A program made the position numbers and the translations under genes. This document shows positions 34,460 to 42,446 of a stretch of 64,000 nucleotides of DNA, piece by piece. Origin of the DNA: AP-15 sp963789025 (lineage in GTDB: Bacteria; Pseudomonadota; Alphaproteobacteria; ATCC43930; CGMCC-115725); contig CAWBIT010000004.1 of assembly GCA_963789025.1 (NCBI GenBank), forward strand, positions 1-64,000, written 5' to 3'. The notes under the pieces were generated by a model. The model made no database searches. It had not been told where the DNA came from and was given only the letters and a program-made list of their open reading frames with translations. How positions within the stretch are numbered: position 1 is the first letter of the stretch; each line of letters begins with the position of its first letter.

Positions 34460-35656
34460 TTACCCGAGATCGGCGGTCGGCTCGCGCAGAGTGCGAGTGA
34501 GCGGCAACGCCGCCGCACAAAGAGCCGCCATTGCCCAGAACCCGTGCGCCCCAAAGCGCTCGAAAATCGGGCCGCAGGCAAGCGTAAGCAGAGCGGTCGC
34601 AACACCGATGCCGACGGTACCGTAGATGGTTAGTGCCGTCGCCTCGAGGTGTCTTGGAACGCATTGTGCCAACAGCCGCATGCATGTCAGATGCAAGAGT
34701 GCGAAGGTCAGGCCGTGCAACGGCTCGATCAACGCCAGCGCTGGCAGCCAGGCGGTTTCGGCCATTACCGCCCATCGCACGACACCGGCGCCGGCGGAGA
34801 GCATCGCAGCGCCTGCGGGACCGATGCGGTCGAGCAAGGGACGGCCGACCACGACAAAGACGACGACCTCAGCAGCGACCGAAAGCGACCATAAGATGCC
34901 GGAGGTGCCCGGGCTGATTCCGGCTCTGCTCCAACGGATCATCGCAAAGGAGTCGTGCATCGCATGACTCCCGAGGATCAACGCGGCGAGCAAAACCATC
35001 TTGCGATAGAGCGGCAGCCGCAACAACGCTAAGAGGCCGCGAGCTTGGCTTGCTATAGCCCGGCTATGCTCACCGCTTGCCAATAATTGCGGAACCCGGA
35101 GCGCCACAGGTGACGCGGCAAGCAGCAATGCCGCGTTTAACCAGACGATGACGGCGATGCCGAAATGCCCGATGGCCTGGCCGGACATCACCAAGCCGAC
35201 GACAAAGGCGGCCGAGCCGCACCCGCGCAGCCAGCCGTAGTGAAATTTCCACTTGGGCATGCCGCCAGACCCGGTGGGAGCCGCGGCGCCGAGGGCGAGC
35301 GTATCGCTGAGCGGCGGGAGCGGCGCCAGGGCGGCTGTATGCATGACGCCGAGCGCGATCAGCGCCCACGCGCCTTGCGCTGACAGGTATCCCAGTCCGA
35401 TCAACCCCGCCGCGGCGGAGCAAAGCGCCAGCATCGCTTTAGGAGCATCGAAACGGTCCGCCAGCCGGGCTAGTGCCGGAGCAGCTGTCAACCGCATCGC
35501 CGTTCCCGCAGCCAGGGCCAGCGCAATCGTCTCCGGCGATAGGTGGCGAGTGTCGAGCAGAATTGGCAGGTAAGGCGACTGCACACCGAACCCAGCATAA
35601 AGCGCGGCGTAGAGGCTAAGAAACCGGTATAAGGTCGATCGCGAAGAACTAATCAT
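34460..35656 (-). CDS. MFS transporter (PPP/MFS_1-like family)
   Basis: 398 residues with about twelve hydrophobic segments, for example YRFLSLYAALYAGFGVQSPY (helix 1), ALIALGVMHTAALAPLPPLS, CGSAAFVVGLVMSGQAIGHF, LLAALILGSHAMHDSFAM and ALTIYGTVGIGVATALLTLA. The FHYGWLRGCGSAAFV and SHAMHDSF elements occur in the phenylpropionate-transporter/nucleoside-symporter-like branch of MFS. An inner-membrane secondary transporter, most likely exporting or importing the product of the adjacent biosynthetic genes. First gene of the minus-strand operon and divergent from the methyltransferase at 35817. Substrate unknown. Confidence 0.85.
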   Translation of the reverse strand: MISSSRSTLYRFLSLYAALYAGFGVQSPYLPILLDTRHLSPETIALALAAGTAMRLTAAPALARLADRFDAPKAMLALCSAAAGLIGLGYLSAQGAWALIALGVMHTAALAPLPPLSDTLALGAAAPTGSGGMPKWKFHYGWLRGCGSAAFVVGLVMSGQAIGHFGIAVIVWLNAALLLAASPVALRVPQLLASGEHSRAIASQARGLLALLRLPLYRKMVLLAALILGSHAMHDSFAMIRWSRAGISPGTSGILWSLSVAAEVVVFVVVGRPLLDRIGPAGAAMLSAGAGVVRWAVMAETAWLPALALIEPLHGLTFALLHLTCMRLLAQCVPRHLEATALTIYGTVGIGVATALLTLACGPIFERFGAHGFWAMAALCAAALPLTRTLREPTADLG

Positions 35657-35816
35657 CCGGTCTCGCGGAGCAAGCGATGGGAAGGCGGCGGATGGTATCT
35701 GTGACTGAACTGACGATATAATCGCTCTTACAGAGATCGGGCTCGTCTACGCGGATTTGACCTAGAATTACTGAAGATTGGGAGTTATTAAAGAAGAGGG
35801 AAGCGTTAGAGGCCAC

Positions 35817-36629
35817 ATGTGTACCGAGTATCTTGTTCGAGAGTACTACAATGAGATGTATCGTATCCATACGCAACCCGGCAATGGGTATGATGCAGGG
35901 GACGATCTGTACCATTTGACCGTGCATAAGCATCTGGATCAGGACCCACTCACCCAATTTCGCGAAGCGTTCGGATGGGTGGACCAGTCAAGGGCCCGGC
36001 TCATCGCCGATGCCGGATGCGGTTATGGAGGCTTTGCCGTCTTTGTGGCGCACCAAGCCCCGGCTCTTGCAGTCGATGGGTATACCTTGAGCGATGTGCA
36101 ACAAGCTGTTGCCCAGCAGGCGTTGGCACGCCTGCAGCTATCGAAATCACGGGTTTTATTGCAGAGTTTTGACCGCCTCCAGCGGCACTATGATGCGATT
36201 GTCGCCATTGAATTGCTCGGTCACTCCCCCAACGTAGCGGCGACCCTTCGCCATTGGGCCGAGCAGTTACGGCCCGCGGGCGTAATTGTGATCATTGATG
36301 AACTATTTCGACCCGAGGTGTCGCCGGCGCATCCTGAAATACAACGGTTTATGCAGTCCTTGCACTTTTCCTTGTTGTTACAACGACCGCCTGTGGAAAC
36401 CATGGTGCACGCGGCGGATCTGTCTATCGCCGCTTGGGTGGTTCTGAGTGACCGCTACCGTGTGCGTACCCGGCCAGACGAGGAGTGTGACCGTCTCTTG
36501 CATGCGTATCAGCTCGATGGTGTCCACCGGGGGTATATCGGGGGGATGCTGCTGGAAAAGTTCTATAATCGAGGATGGGTCGACTATGTCCTGCTCGTGC
36601 TGACGCCGCACCGAGCAGCCGGTCGTTGA
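35817..36629 (+). CDS. Class I SAM-dependent methyltransferase (cyclopropane-synthase-like)
   Basis: ATG 35817 (MCTEYLVREYYNEMYRIH) preferred; a TTG 39 bases upstream is in frame. A Rossmann core with motif I LIADAGCGYGGFAVFVA (about 80-96), an acidic motif II at VDGYTL, YDAIVAIELLGHSPNVAATL and RPAGVIVIIDELF. The N-terminal WxxxxYHxxVHKHLDQD-like stretch (DDLYHLTVHKHLDQD) resembles small-molecule methyltransferases of the Mmi/cyclopropane-synthase group. Its GC content is visibly lower than that of the flanking genes, which suggests separate acquisition. Divergent from the MFS gene (160 bp). Acceptor unknown, perhaps the cluster product. Confidence 0.8.
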   Translation: MCTEYLVREYYNEMYRIHTQPGNGYDAGDDLYHLTVHKHLDQDPLTQFREAFGWVDQSRARLIADAGCGYGGFAVFVAHQAPALAVDGYTLSDVQQAVAQQALARLQLSKSRVLLQSFDRLQRHYDAIVAIELLGHSPNVAATLRHWAEQLRPAGVIVIIDELFRPEVSPAHPEIQRFMQSLHFSLLLQRPPVETMVHAADLSIAAWVVLSDRYRVRTRPDEECDRLLHAYQLDGVHRGYIGGMLLEKFYNRGWVDYVLLVLTPHRAAGR

Positions 36630-36708
36630 GACCTCCCAGACGCAGTAGGGGGTCTCGGTGGGTAGACCCGGAGCGTGCGGCCGCGTCAGTGAGAGATGGA
36701 AAGCGTCG

Positions 36709-36951
36709 TCAAACCCCCTCTGGTGGCAATTCGACGATATTGTCGTAGAGCCGCCGTCCGCGCAGCGGCCGCATCCACCGATCTGGATGGGCGGCGGCAG
36801 CGAGAATTCGATCCGCTAGGTCGCCGCGCAGGAGTTCCCCTGCTGCTCGGCCAATATGCCTCGCCTCTATCCAGCCTGGCTCGGGCGGCTCGATGTAGCT
36901 CGTCCAATCGTCGATTTGGCCAATTTCGGCACACGCCAGTCGCCAACTCAC
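36709..36951 (-). CDS. Small hypothetical protein
   Basis: 80 residues from GTG 36951, whose GTGA overlaps the stop of the upstream TPR fragment. Trp-rich N-terminus (IDDWTSYIEPPEPGW), then LADRILAAAAHPDRWMRPLR and RLYDNIVELPPEGV. Not recognised. The 4-bp overlap suggests it was translated together with the TPR gene before that lost its 5' part. Confidence 0.4.
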   Translation of the reverse strand: MSWRLACAEIGQIDDWTSYIEPPEPGWIEARHIGRAAGELLRGDLADRILAAAAHPDRWMRPLRGRRLYDNIVELPPEGV

Positions 36952-37292
36952 GCCAGCTCTCCGAGCAGCGCTTTCGCCTCCTTCAGATCTGGCGCGTCGA
37001 AGCCCTCGGTGAACCAGCCGTAAACCGGCGCGAGGAGGTCGCGGGCTGCGGCGCGGCGGCCCTGGTCGCGACGGAGCCGGGCGAGGTTGACCGAGGCGCG
37101 CAATTCCCAGAGCTTAGCTGCCTGCTCCGTGGCGATGCTCAGGGCTTTGCGATAGAGTTGCTCGGCGGGCTCCGGATGACCTTGCCGCAGCAGAAGTTGC
37201 CCTTTGTGTCGGTTCAGCTCGGCGTCGAGCCAGCGCTCCCCTGTCTTCTCGACGAGTTGTAGGGCAAGGCCGTGCCGTTCCTTCGCCGTCAA
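36948..37292 (-). pseudogene. C-terminal fragment of a large TPR/adenylate-cyclase-type regulator
   Basis: GERWLDAELNRHKGQLLLRQ, WELRASVNLARLRRDQGRRA and VYGWFTEGFDAPDLKEAKAL are the usual closing TPRs of very long cyclase/ATPase-TPR proteins in Bradyrhizobium. Upstream, at about 37290, the sequence switches to an IS1380 transposase end on the other strand, so only about 113 residues remain of a protein that is normally over 1000 long. Confidence 0.7.
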
Positions 37293-37545
37293 CGCGGTCC
37301 GTCTTCAGTTGCACGCGCTGGCCTACAATCTCGGCAACTTCATGCGGACGGCGGCGATGCCGAAGACGGCGGAGCCGTGGTCGCTGACCAGCCTGCGGGA
37401 GAAGCTGATCAAGATCGGCGCCAAGGTCGTCAGCCACCGTCGCTACGTGACCTTCCAGATGGCCGAGGTCGCGGTGCCGCGGCAGATGTTCCAGGAAATC
37501 CTGTCGCTGATCGCCCATCTGCGAGCGCCGCCGGCACCGGCATGA
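37289..37545 (+). pseudogene. IS1380-family transposase, C-terminal fragment
   Basis: VRLQLHALAYNLGNFMRTAA, then EPWSLTSLREKLIKIGAKVV and RYVTFQMAEVAVPRQMF to APPAPA and TGA at 37543-37545. This is the end of an IS1380 transposase; the DDE core is gone. Together with the TPR fragment it marks an IS-mediated break point at 37290. Confidence 0.75.
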
Positions 37546-37740
37546 CCGGGCGATCGGGTCAGATACGACAGACGACAACGGCAGAGGTGTGCCTTGATGA
37601 AGGCCAAGCCACGAGTTTCGGCCCTGCGAGGCAGGAAACCGCACGATTTGGCTGCCAACGAGGTTGGTTGTGGCCGAATTTCGTTGCGGTGTGCCTCGAT
37701 GAGACGAAAAATCGCGCTCGACGGGCCAGGAATCCGAGGA

Positions 37741-38057
37741 ATGTCGGCTGAAACGGCTTACGATCTCGCGCTCACCGGCGCGCGGGTTTGTGATCCAGCG
37801 TCCGGCCTCAATCGCAATTGCGGATCTGGCGGTCACCGGTGGCCGCATCGCTGCCATTGGGCCGGGCCTCGCATCACATGCAAGGCAAGTGATCGAGCTC
37901 GATGGCAAGTTGCTGACAGCGGGGTGGGTCGATCTCCACGTCCATGTCTTCGAATGGGTGACGACCTTCGGCCTGCCGCCGGATGATGCCGGGATCCATT
38001 CGGGTGTCACCACCGCGGTCGATCAGGGCGGAACCGGCGCCTACACCATCGAGCAGG
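37741..38057 (+). pseudogene. Amidohydrolase (dihydroorotase/hydantoinase-like), N-terminal fragment with frameshift
   Basis: ATG 37741 starts MSAETAYDLALTGARVCDPA. After about 37800 the frame shifts into IADLAVTGGRIAAIGPG and ELDGKLLTAGWVDLHVHVFE with the first HxH metal ligands, then DDAGIHSGVTTAVDQGGTGA. It stops being an amidohydrolase at about 38057, where a different gene fragment is joined. Inactive. Confidence 0.7.
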
Positions 38058-38557
38058 ATCGGCATCGCCATTTCGGGCGGCCCGAACCCGGCGGAGATGA
38101 TCGGCCTCGTCGTCCTAGCCGAGAGCCTCGGCTACGAGTTGGCCTGGGTAGCCGAAGGGCACGGCGGCGACCAGTTCGCGATCCTGGCAGCATGCGCAAC
38201 TCAGACCTCCCGCATCCTGCTCGGCACTAGCATCAGTAGCGTCTTCGTTCGCACCGCGCCGACGATTGCGATGGCCGCCTCCACAATTGCCGATATTTCC
38301 GGCGGCCGTTTCATTCTCGGGCTTGGCTCTAGCCATAAGGTGCAGGTCGAACCCGAGCACGGCGTCGCCTACGGGAAGCCGCTGACGCGCACCCGCGAGA
38401 CCGTCGCGATTGTGTCCGCGAATTGATTCGCAAAGGCCGCGTGCGCTTCCAAGGCGAGACGATCCGCATCCAGAATTTCGAATTGTGGTACGCGCCGCGG
38501 CACCGGGAGATGCCGATGTACCTGTCGGCCGTGTTCCCGAAAGGGGTCGCACTCTGA
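38058..38557 (+). pseudogene. LLM-class flavin-dependent oxidoreductase, N-terminal half with frameshift
   Basis: IGIAISGGPNPAEMIGLVVL, SLGYELAWVAEGHGGDQFAI and RILLGTSISSVFVRTAPTIA belong to the luciferase-like (F420/FMN) monooxygenase barrel. After ETVAIV at about 38415 the frame shifts to ELIRKGRVRFQGETIRIQNF and WYAPRHREMPMYLSAV, ending at TGA 38557. The second half of the barrel is absent. It was joined to the amidohydrolase fragment without a start codon. Confidence 0.7.
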
Positions 38558-38880
38558 AGCCGATTTCAAATACAACTATCGCTCAGCGCTAGGCTATGAC
38601 GACACAGATCGCGCCGCCGCCTTGTTACGCGGCGTAAAAGGCAAGCGGCTCCTCTACCGACAGCCTGACGTCCAAGCCTAAAAAGGCCGAGCCGCCTAAA
38701 CCGCTCTGGCCGGATGGCTTCCGTTCGGCGATTGCTTGGCCGGCGGCCCCTAACGGCACGAACGGGGCCAAGAAGCCCCGTCGCAAATCTGTGATATGAT
38801 GATTTAGATCGTGCCGGGGCGGCAATCCCCGTCGATCATAGTTGAGCACGCCCGCTCGCGTAACCAGCATGGTACGCGAA
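38558..38880. other. Junk with a short unidentified open frame
   Basis: From about 38563 a plus-strand frame reads ADFKYNYRSALGYDDTDRAA to RLLYRQPDVQA and TAA at about 38682. It has no start codon and I do not recognise it; probably another fragment. The GGCCAAGAAGCCCCG stretch near 38770 can form a small GC hairpin. Confidence 0.3.
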
Positions 38881-38959
38881 AATGCGGGACTCGTCACTAT
38901 GGTTTCGGAATTGCTTTGCGCGTGGCAGCCGCACTGTCCCAGCACTGCGCATCTTCGCT

Positions 38960-39928
38960 TTAGCTGCCGTGATTGCGTTCGAAGCCGCCGACTGGAACGA
39001 AGGCGTTTCGTCCGATATTATAGCTTTGGCAAAACACAGTTTCGTGCTTGTCCATGAAAATATCGAGATATTCAAACCATCCGTGACAATATATAAAAGT
39101 CTTTCCCTCGCGGATTCTCCGAACGTTATCCATGGTGTAGGGCGTTTCAGATCGAAATTCCATATTCTCCGGAGAATCCAAGGGCGGGTAGATCTCGTTT
39201 TCTCCTATTATGATCTCTATTACTTCGACATCGTGACTGGGCAGGACAGGCTGCGGGTGCTGAGCCGAAACCATCGGGGGGAGATCGTCGGTTATGTCGA
39301 CAAAGATCCCGGCATTTCTGACATTCCCTGGGGTCTTGCCAAAATTCTTGAGGCTGATCCTTATGATTGGGTAAATGGGTTGGACAAGACTGACGGTAGC
39401 TTGAGGAGACAATATATCAGCGATGTTTCTGGGCTGTACGCGATGCAAATGGATATATGCTCGCTGCAGTTCGTGCAGCGAAGCTCGAACGAGCGCGAGG
39501 TGTTCTCTGCTGTCTTCGGCCAGTCTAATGGCGGCGCGCGCCTGTCGAGCGCTAGCCAAGGCGGCAAGTCGCGAGATCCTGATCGATCGGCGCATTTCGC
39601 GCGATTGGATCTCAGCAAACTGTTGCAACCGCCTAGTGGACCACCACAATGTTCCAGTAAAGATGACGAGGCCCAAGGTACCAAGGGCGATGGCCGAGTC
39701 ACGATTCTCAATGATAAAGACGCCAGAACAACCTTTATACCTACTGAGCACGACAAAGAGGTAGGAGACACCTTCTTTAGGGGATTGCTGGGATTCTTGG
39801 CGCTTTATATCGCGTATGCATTGCTGAAAAGATTTAGCGCTTCCGACGATCCAAATACCTACAGCAACAACAAGGAGCGGAAAGAGCCACCAAACGCGCG
39901 CGAGTAGCCACTTTCGCACAGCGGTCAC
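38960..39928 (-). CDS. Hypothetical membrane protein with two N-terminal helices
   Basis: 322 residues. Membrane segments WWLFPLLVVAVGIWIVG (about 13-30) and ALGTLGLVIFTGTLWWS (about 79-96) with a short loop between; then a coiled, Arg-rich stretch (QSREMRRSIRISRLAALASA) and a cytoplasmic domain of about 190 residues with ISLKNFGKTPGNVRNAGIFV. The order helix-loop-helix-coil-beta domain is common among uncharacterised rhizobial proteins. An opposite-strand frame over the same DNA (38882-39907) is judged the shadow because it lacks these features. Function unknown. Confidence 0.7.
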   Translation of the reverse strand: MTAVRKWLLARVWWLFPLLVVAVGIWIVGSAKSFQQCIRDIKRQESQQSPKEGVSYLFVVLSRYKGCSGVFIIENRDSAIALGTLGLVIFTGTLWWSTRRLQQFAEIQSREMRRSIRISRLAALASARQARAAIRLAEDSREHLALVRASLHELQRAYIHLHRVQPRNIADILSPQATVSLVQPIYPIIRISLKNFGKTPGNVRNAGIFVDITDDLPPMVSAQHPQPVLPSHDVEVIEIIIGENEIYPPLDSPENMEFRSETPYTMDNVRRIREGKTFIYCHGWFEYLDIFMDKHETVFCQSYNIGRNAFVPVGGFERNHGS

Positions 39929-39985
39929 ACTTCGCTGATATTCACTGTCTCGCGTCCGATCGCCTTCATTACCGCGATAGGGCCA

Positions 39986-40399
39986 TTAATGATTGAGCAA
40001 CCGTCTTTCGTCTCCACGCCCAGCCACGCCTGAACAGACAGCGGTCCAAAGCTGCTTATCCGCTTGAGTCGCGTGCGGTGGATCGAGCTCGGGTTCCGGT
40101 GTGCGTCGACCATTATATTCGATATAACTACCGGGATTGGCGCATCGGACTGTGTAGAACTTGGAAGGCTCTTCGGTGCAATTGGAGCCAGGGTAGCAAT
40201 GGGATTCAAGTCTCGTCTGCACCGTCACTAAGCCAGAACTCGCTCTCTTGAGCGAAACGATATATTCGTCAAAGCACCCGTCCATGAAGCAAACGTGGGA
40301 GGCTGGCTTCTTTCCTCCGGCGCTTTGAGCGGAGACGGGGCTCACTGCTGCGATTGCGATGCTGATCAATAAGACCGGGAAACCCTGCATCCGGCCCAT
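39986..40399 (-). CDS. Small secreted hypothetical protein
   Basis: 137 residues from ATG 40399 with GGAGAAG upstream. Signal peptide MGRMQGFPVLLISIAIAAVS with cleavage after VSA. The mature part has five cysteines (VCFMDGCFDEYI, HCYPGSNC, VRC) and looks like a small disulfide-bonded periplasmic or secreted protein. After PPHATQADKQLWTAVCSG the tail is Arg-rich and may be altered. Not recognised. Confidence 0.55.
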   Translation of the reverse strand: MGRMQGFPVLLISIAIAAVSPVSAQSAGGKKPASHVCFMDGCFDEYIVSLKRASSGLVTVQTRLESHCYPGSNCTEEPSKFYTVRCANPGSYIEYNGRRTPEPELDPPHATQADKQLWTAVCSGVAGRGDERRLLNH

Positions 40400-40426
40400 T
40401 CAGTCTTCTCCTTGCCTTATCAACCG

Positions 40427-40630
40427 TTAGTTCCGCGTCTTCCCCTTGTGAACGCGCCCCTCCCTCGGCGTTGCCGCGCGGCGCTGCGGGCTAGTCTTCG
40501 CCTTCGCGCGTCGCGCTCGCTCGGCGGTTTCGGCACGCGATTGGGGAGGCATCTTCAACAATCGTAGCAAGAGCTTGTCGCGGCACTGATCAGGATCATC
40601 CCCACAACCACTGTCGTCCTCGGCTGTCAT
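40427..40630 (-). CDS. Small basic hypothetical protein
   Basis: 67 residues if started at ATG 40630 (MTAEDDSGCGDDPDQCRDKL). The second half (LLRLLKMPPQSRAETAERAR then KGKTRN) is strongly basic, similar in style to short conserved rhizobial proteins with an LLxMPP motif. The longer frame to 40774 is probably not translated. Unknown role. Confidence 0.4.
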   Translation of the reverse strand: MTAEDDSGCGDDPDQCRDKLLLRLLKMPPQSRAETAERARRAKAKTSPQRRAATPREGRVHKGKTRN

Positions 40631-40834
40631 GGGCTCTGGTCTCTTTCTCGAACAACTCGGCATGTAGCCAAAACTGTGGTAGGGAGCGAAACATTGGAGA
40701 CCGGGGGTTCGTGAGGCCCCCGGCGCTCCGCGTCCCGTGAAACTTTGCGAGCCGACACGGAACGATGTTGCCATATCTACGCCCTTCTGCGGGCGCGTTC
40801 AACCGGGCGCGCGGCTCCGCTCCTGGAGCCGAAT

Positions 40835-41150
40835 ATGGCGCGGACGAGATCACCAAAACCCAAGGGGCCATCCCGTTCTCCCAGAACCGTGAAGCGCCGG
40901 CCTGACCAGTCGCTCACCGACGCCGTGCCGAAGGGGCACCTTGATCTAATCGCTGGCGTCATCATCCAATGGTCGCGGCTCGATGGCGTTATTCAAGAGC
41001 TTATCTGGAAACTGCTAAAACTCGATATCGAGGATGGCCGCGTCGTGACCTGCCTCAACGACATTTCGGTCAACATTTCAATACTGCGTACTTTGCTCAG
41101 AAGGAAACTGCCAAAGGCGATCGCACGACTGCGCAACACCAGCGCGCGCC
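40835..41150 (+). pseudogene. Hypothetical protein, N-terminal part
   Basis: ATG 40835: basic head (MARTRSPKPKGPSRSPRTVK), then HLDLIAGVIIQWSRLDGVIQ and LIWKLLKLDIEDGRVVTCLN. At about 41080-41150 the protein character is lost. Immediately beyond, the minus strand reads LSYRTLDVEEIGSVYQAVMG (about 41250-41180), a piece of an Eco57I-type methyltransferase. A junction of two truncated genes. Confidence 0.4.
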
Positions 41151-41263
41151 CCGGTCGCTGCAATTCGGAAGCCCATCACCGCCTGATAGACCGAACCGAT
41201 TTCCTCGACATCGAGCGTGCGGTAGGACAACCGCTCGCCGTCCGGGAGGGTTGCGTCGGTTCT

Positions 41264-41434
41264 CTAGTCGGCGTTCCGACCGGAATTGCGATCTGTCCGG
41301 CTCAGTCTGTCGGCGAGTGCGGCCTTGCTCGCAAGATGCGGCAGGGTCGCCGCCAGCCGTGGTTCGATCCGAATAATCGCCTGCTCCATGCGGGCGGGCC
41401 GTGCTTCGAGGCGGTCGATGCGGGCTTCACTCAT
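41264..41434 (-). CDS. Small coiled-coil hypothetical protein
   Basis: 56 residues: MSEARIDRLEARPARMEQAI, RIEPRLAATLPHLASKAALA. The pattern is like the short DUF1515-type proteins of rhizobia, but those have a C-terminal membrane helix, which is missing here, so the 3' end may be lost. It lies 6 bp downstream of the next small gene and is cotranscribed with it. Confidence 0.4.
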   Translation of the reverse strand: MSEARIDRLEARPARMEQAIIRIEPRLAATLPHLASKAALADRLSRTDRNSGRNAD

Positions 41435-41440
41435 GAGCCG

Positions 41441-41665
41441 TCAACCGATCAACGGCTTCATAAAAACAGCGTCGGCCCCCAACAAAGCGGCTCCGGCGAT
41501 CATCGCGGTGACGACGAACTGCCAGCGGTCGCGGTCCAAATGCCGCGCTTCGGCTTCGAGTTTGCGTTGCTTGGCCGCGTATTTGGCGGTCTCGGCAATC
41601 GAGCGGTCTATCCGCATGATCTCCCCCTGCAGGTCAGGCTGTGTGCTGTCCGCCATTGTCCTCAT
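41441..41665 (-). CDS. Small single-helix membrane protein
   Basis: 74 residues. An amphipathic N-terminal helix with KYAAKQRKLEAEARHLDRDR precedes one membrane segment WQFVVTAMIAGAALLGADAV. This type (charged helix then TM) is frequent in rhizobial genomic islands, paired with a coiled-coil partner as here. Function unknown. Confidence 0.5.
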   Translation of the reverse strand: MRTMADSTQPDLQGEIMRIDRSIAETAKYAAKQRKLEAEARHLDRDRWQFVVTAMIAGAALLGADAVFMKPLIG

Positions 41666-41761
41666 ACAGGCGGTGCGACCCGTTTGGCGATGCGCACGAT
41701 CGGCTCCGGCATGGTCGACATGCGTCCTTCCACGCAGGTCCGCATTGGATCCCCTGTGCTA

Positions 41762-42307
41762 TCACCCCGTCCAATAAGACTTGACACAATCCTCCCGTTT
41801 CTCGCGCACGACACGGATGTCGTGAAACCCCGCGCCGATGAGCAAACCTTCAAGCCGTGTAGGGTCACCGAACGAGATCGATAGATAGAGTATGCTCCGC
41901 AGGGCCGGAAGGAAGCGGCTGAGTGCATCTGCAAGAATACCCCACATAGGTGCCCTGTCCGGGGTAGATATGACACAGACTGCAGCGCTGCCCCCGCTGC
42001 GAAGGACCCGTCGGAATTCCGCCAGCCCGAGAGCCGGATTCGGAAAGAACTGCAAGCCGAGCTGGCATATAACACAATCGAAGCTTGCGTCCCTGAACGG
42101 CAACGCCTGGCCGTCAGCGGCTACTGGCCAAAACAATGGATCGTTCAACCGGGCACGCGCACCTTCGAGCATCGCGGGCGAAATATCCGCACCGATCACG
42201 AAGCCCGACGCGCCGACGATAGGGAGCGCCTTCAGCGCGGCCTCACCCGTTCCAGTCGAGACATCGAGCACCCGGCATCCTGGTGCTACCCCAGCAGTGC
42301 CAAGCAC
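41762..42307 (-). CDS. UbiE-like SAM-dependent methyltransferase, start unclear
   Basis: The frame gives motif I CRVLDVSTGTGEAALKALPI, motif II VIGADISPAMLEGARARL, LPFRDASFDCVICQLGLQFF and the late RVLRSGGSAAVCVI: a complete Rossmann methyltransferase core. Good protein continues upstream of the first ATG (AYDRFTGRWSRLFVPSVLG) to about 42385, but no start codon is in frame there; a frameshift near 42385 from ATG 42402 is likely. Small-molecule methylation is likely, target unknown. Upstream on the same strand lies the DUF2332 gene. Confidence 0.7.
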   Translation of the reverse strand: MLGTAGVAPGCRVLDVSTGTGEAALKALPIVGASGFVIGADISPAMLEGARARLNDPLFWPVAADGQALPFRDASFDCVICQLGLQFFPNPALGLAEFRRVLRSGGSAAVCVISTPDRAPMWGILADALSRFLPALRSILYLSISFGDPTRLEGLLIGAGFHDIRVVREKREDCVKSYWTG

Positions 42308-42446
42308 CGACGGGACAAAAAGTCGGGACCACCGGCCAGTGAAGCGGTCATATGCAGAAGCATCGACGGCTCGCCACGTGGAAGCCTGACCCGAAATTTG
42401 CGCTCATCACTCCCCCAAGTTTGGAAAGTCAGCTCCGAGTGGTCCT

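Noticed and set aside
38882..39907. 341-codon plus-strand frame opposite the membrane-protein gene
   Set aside because: The minus strand over the same DNA has two clear membrane helices and a regular domain order; the plus frame lacks them and has shadow-like composition.
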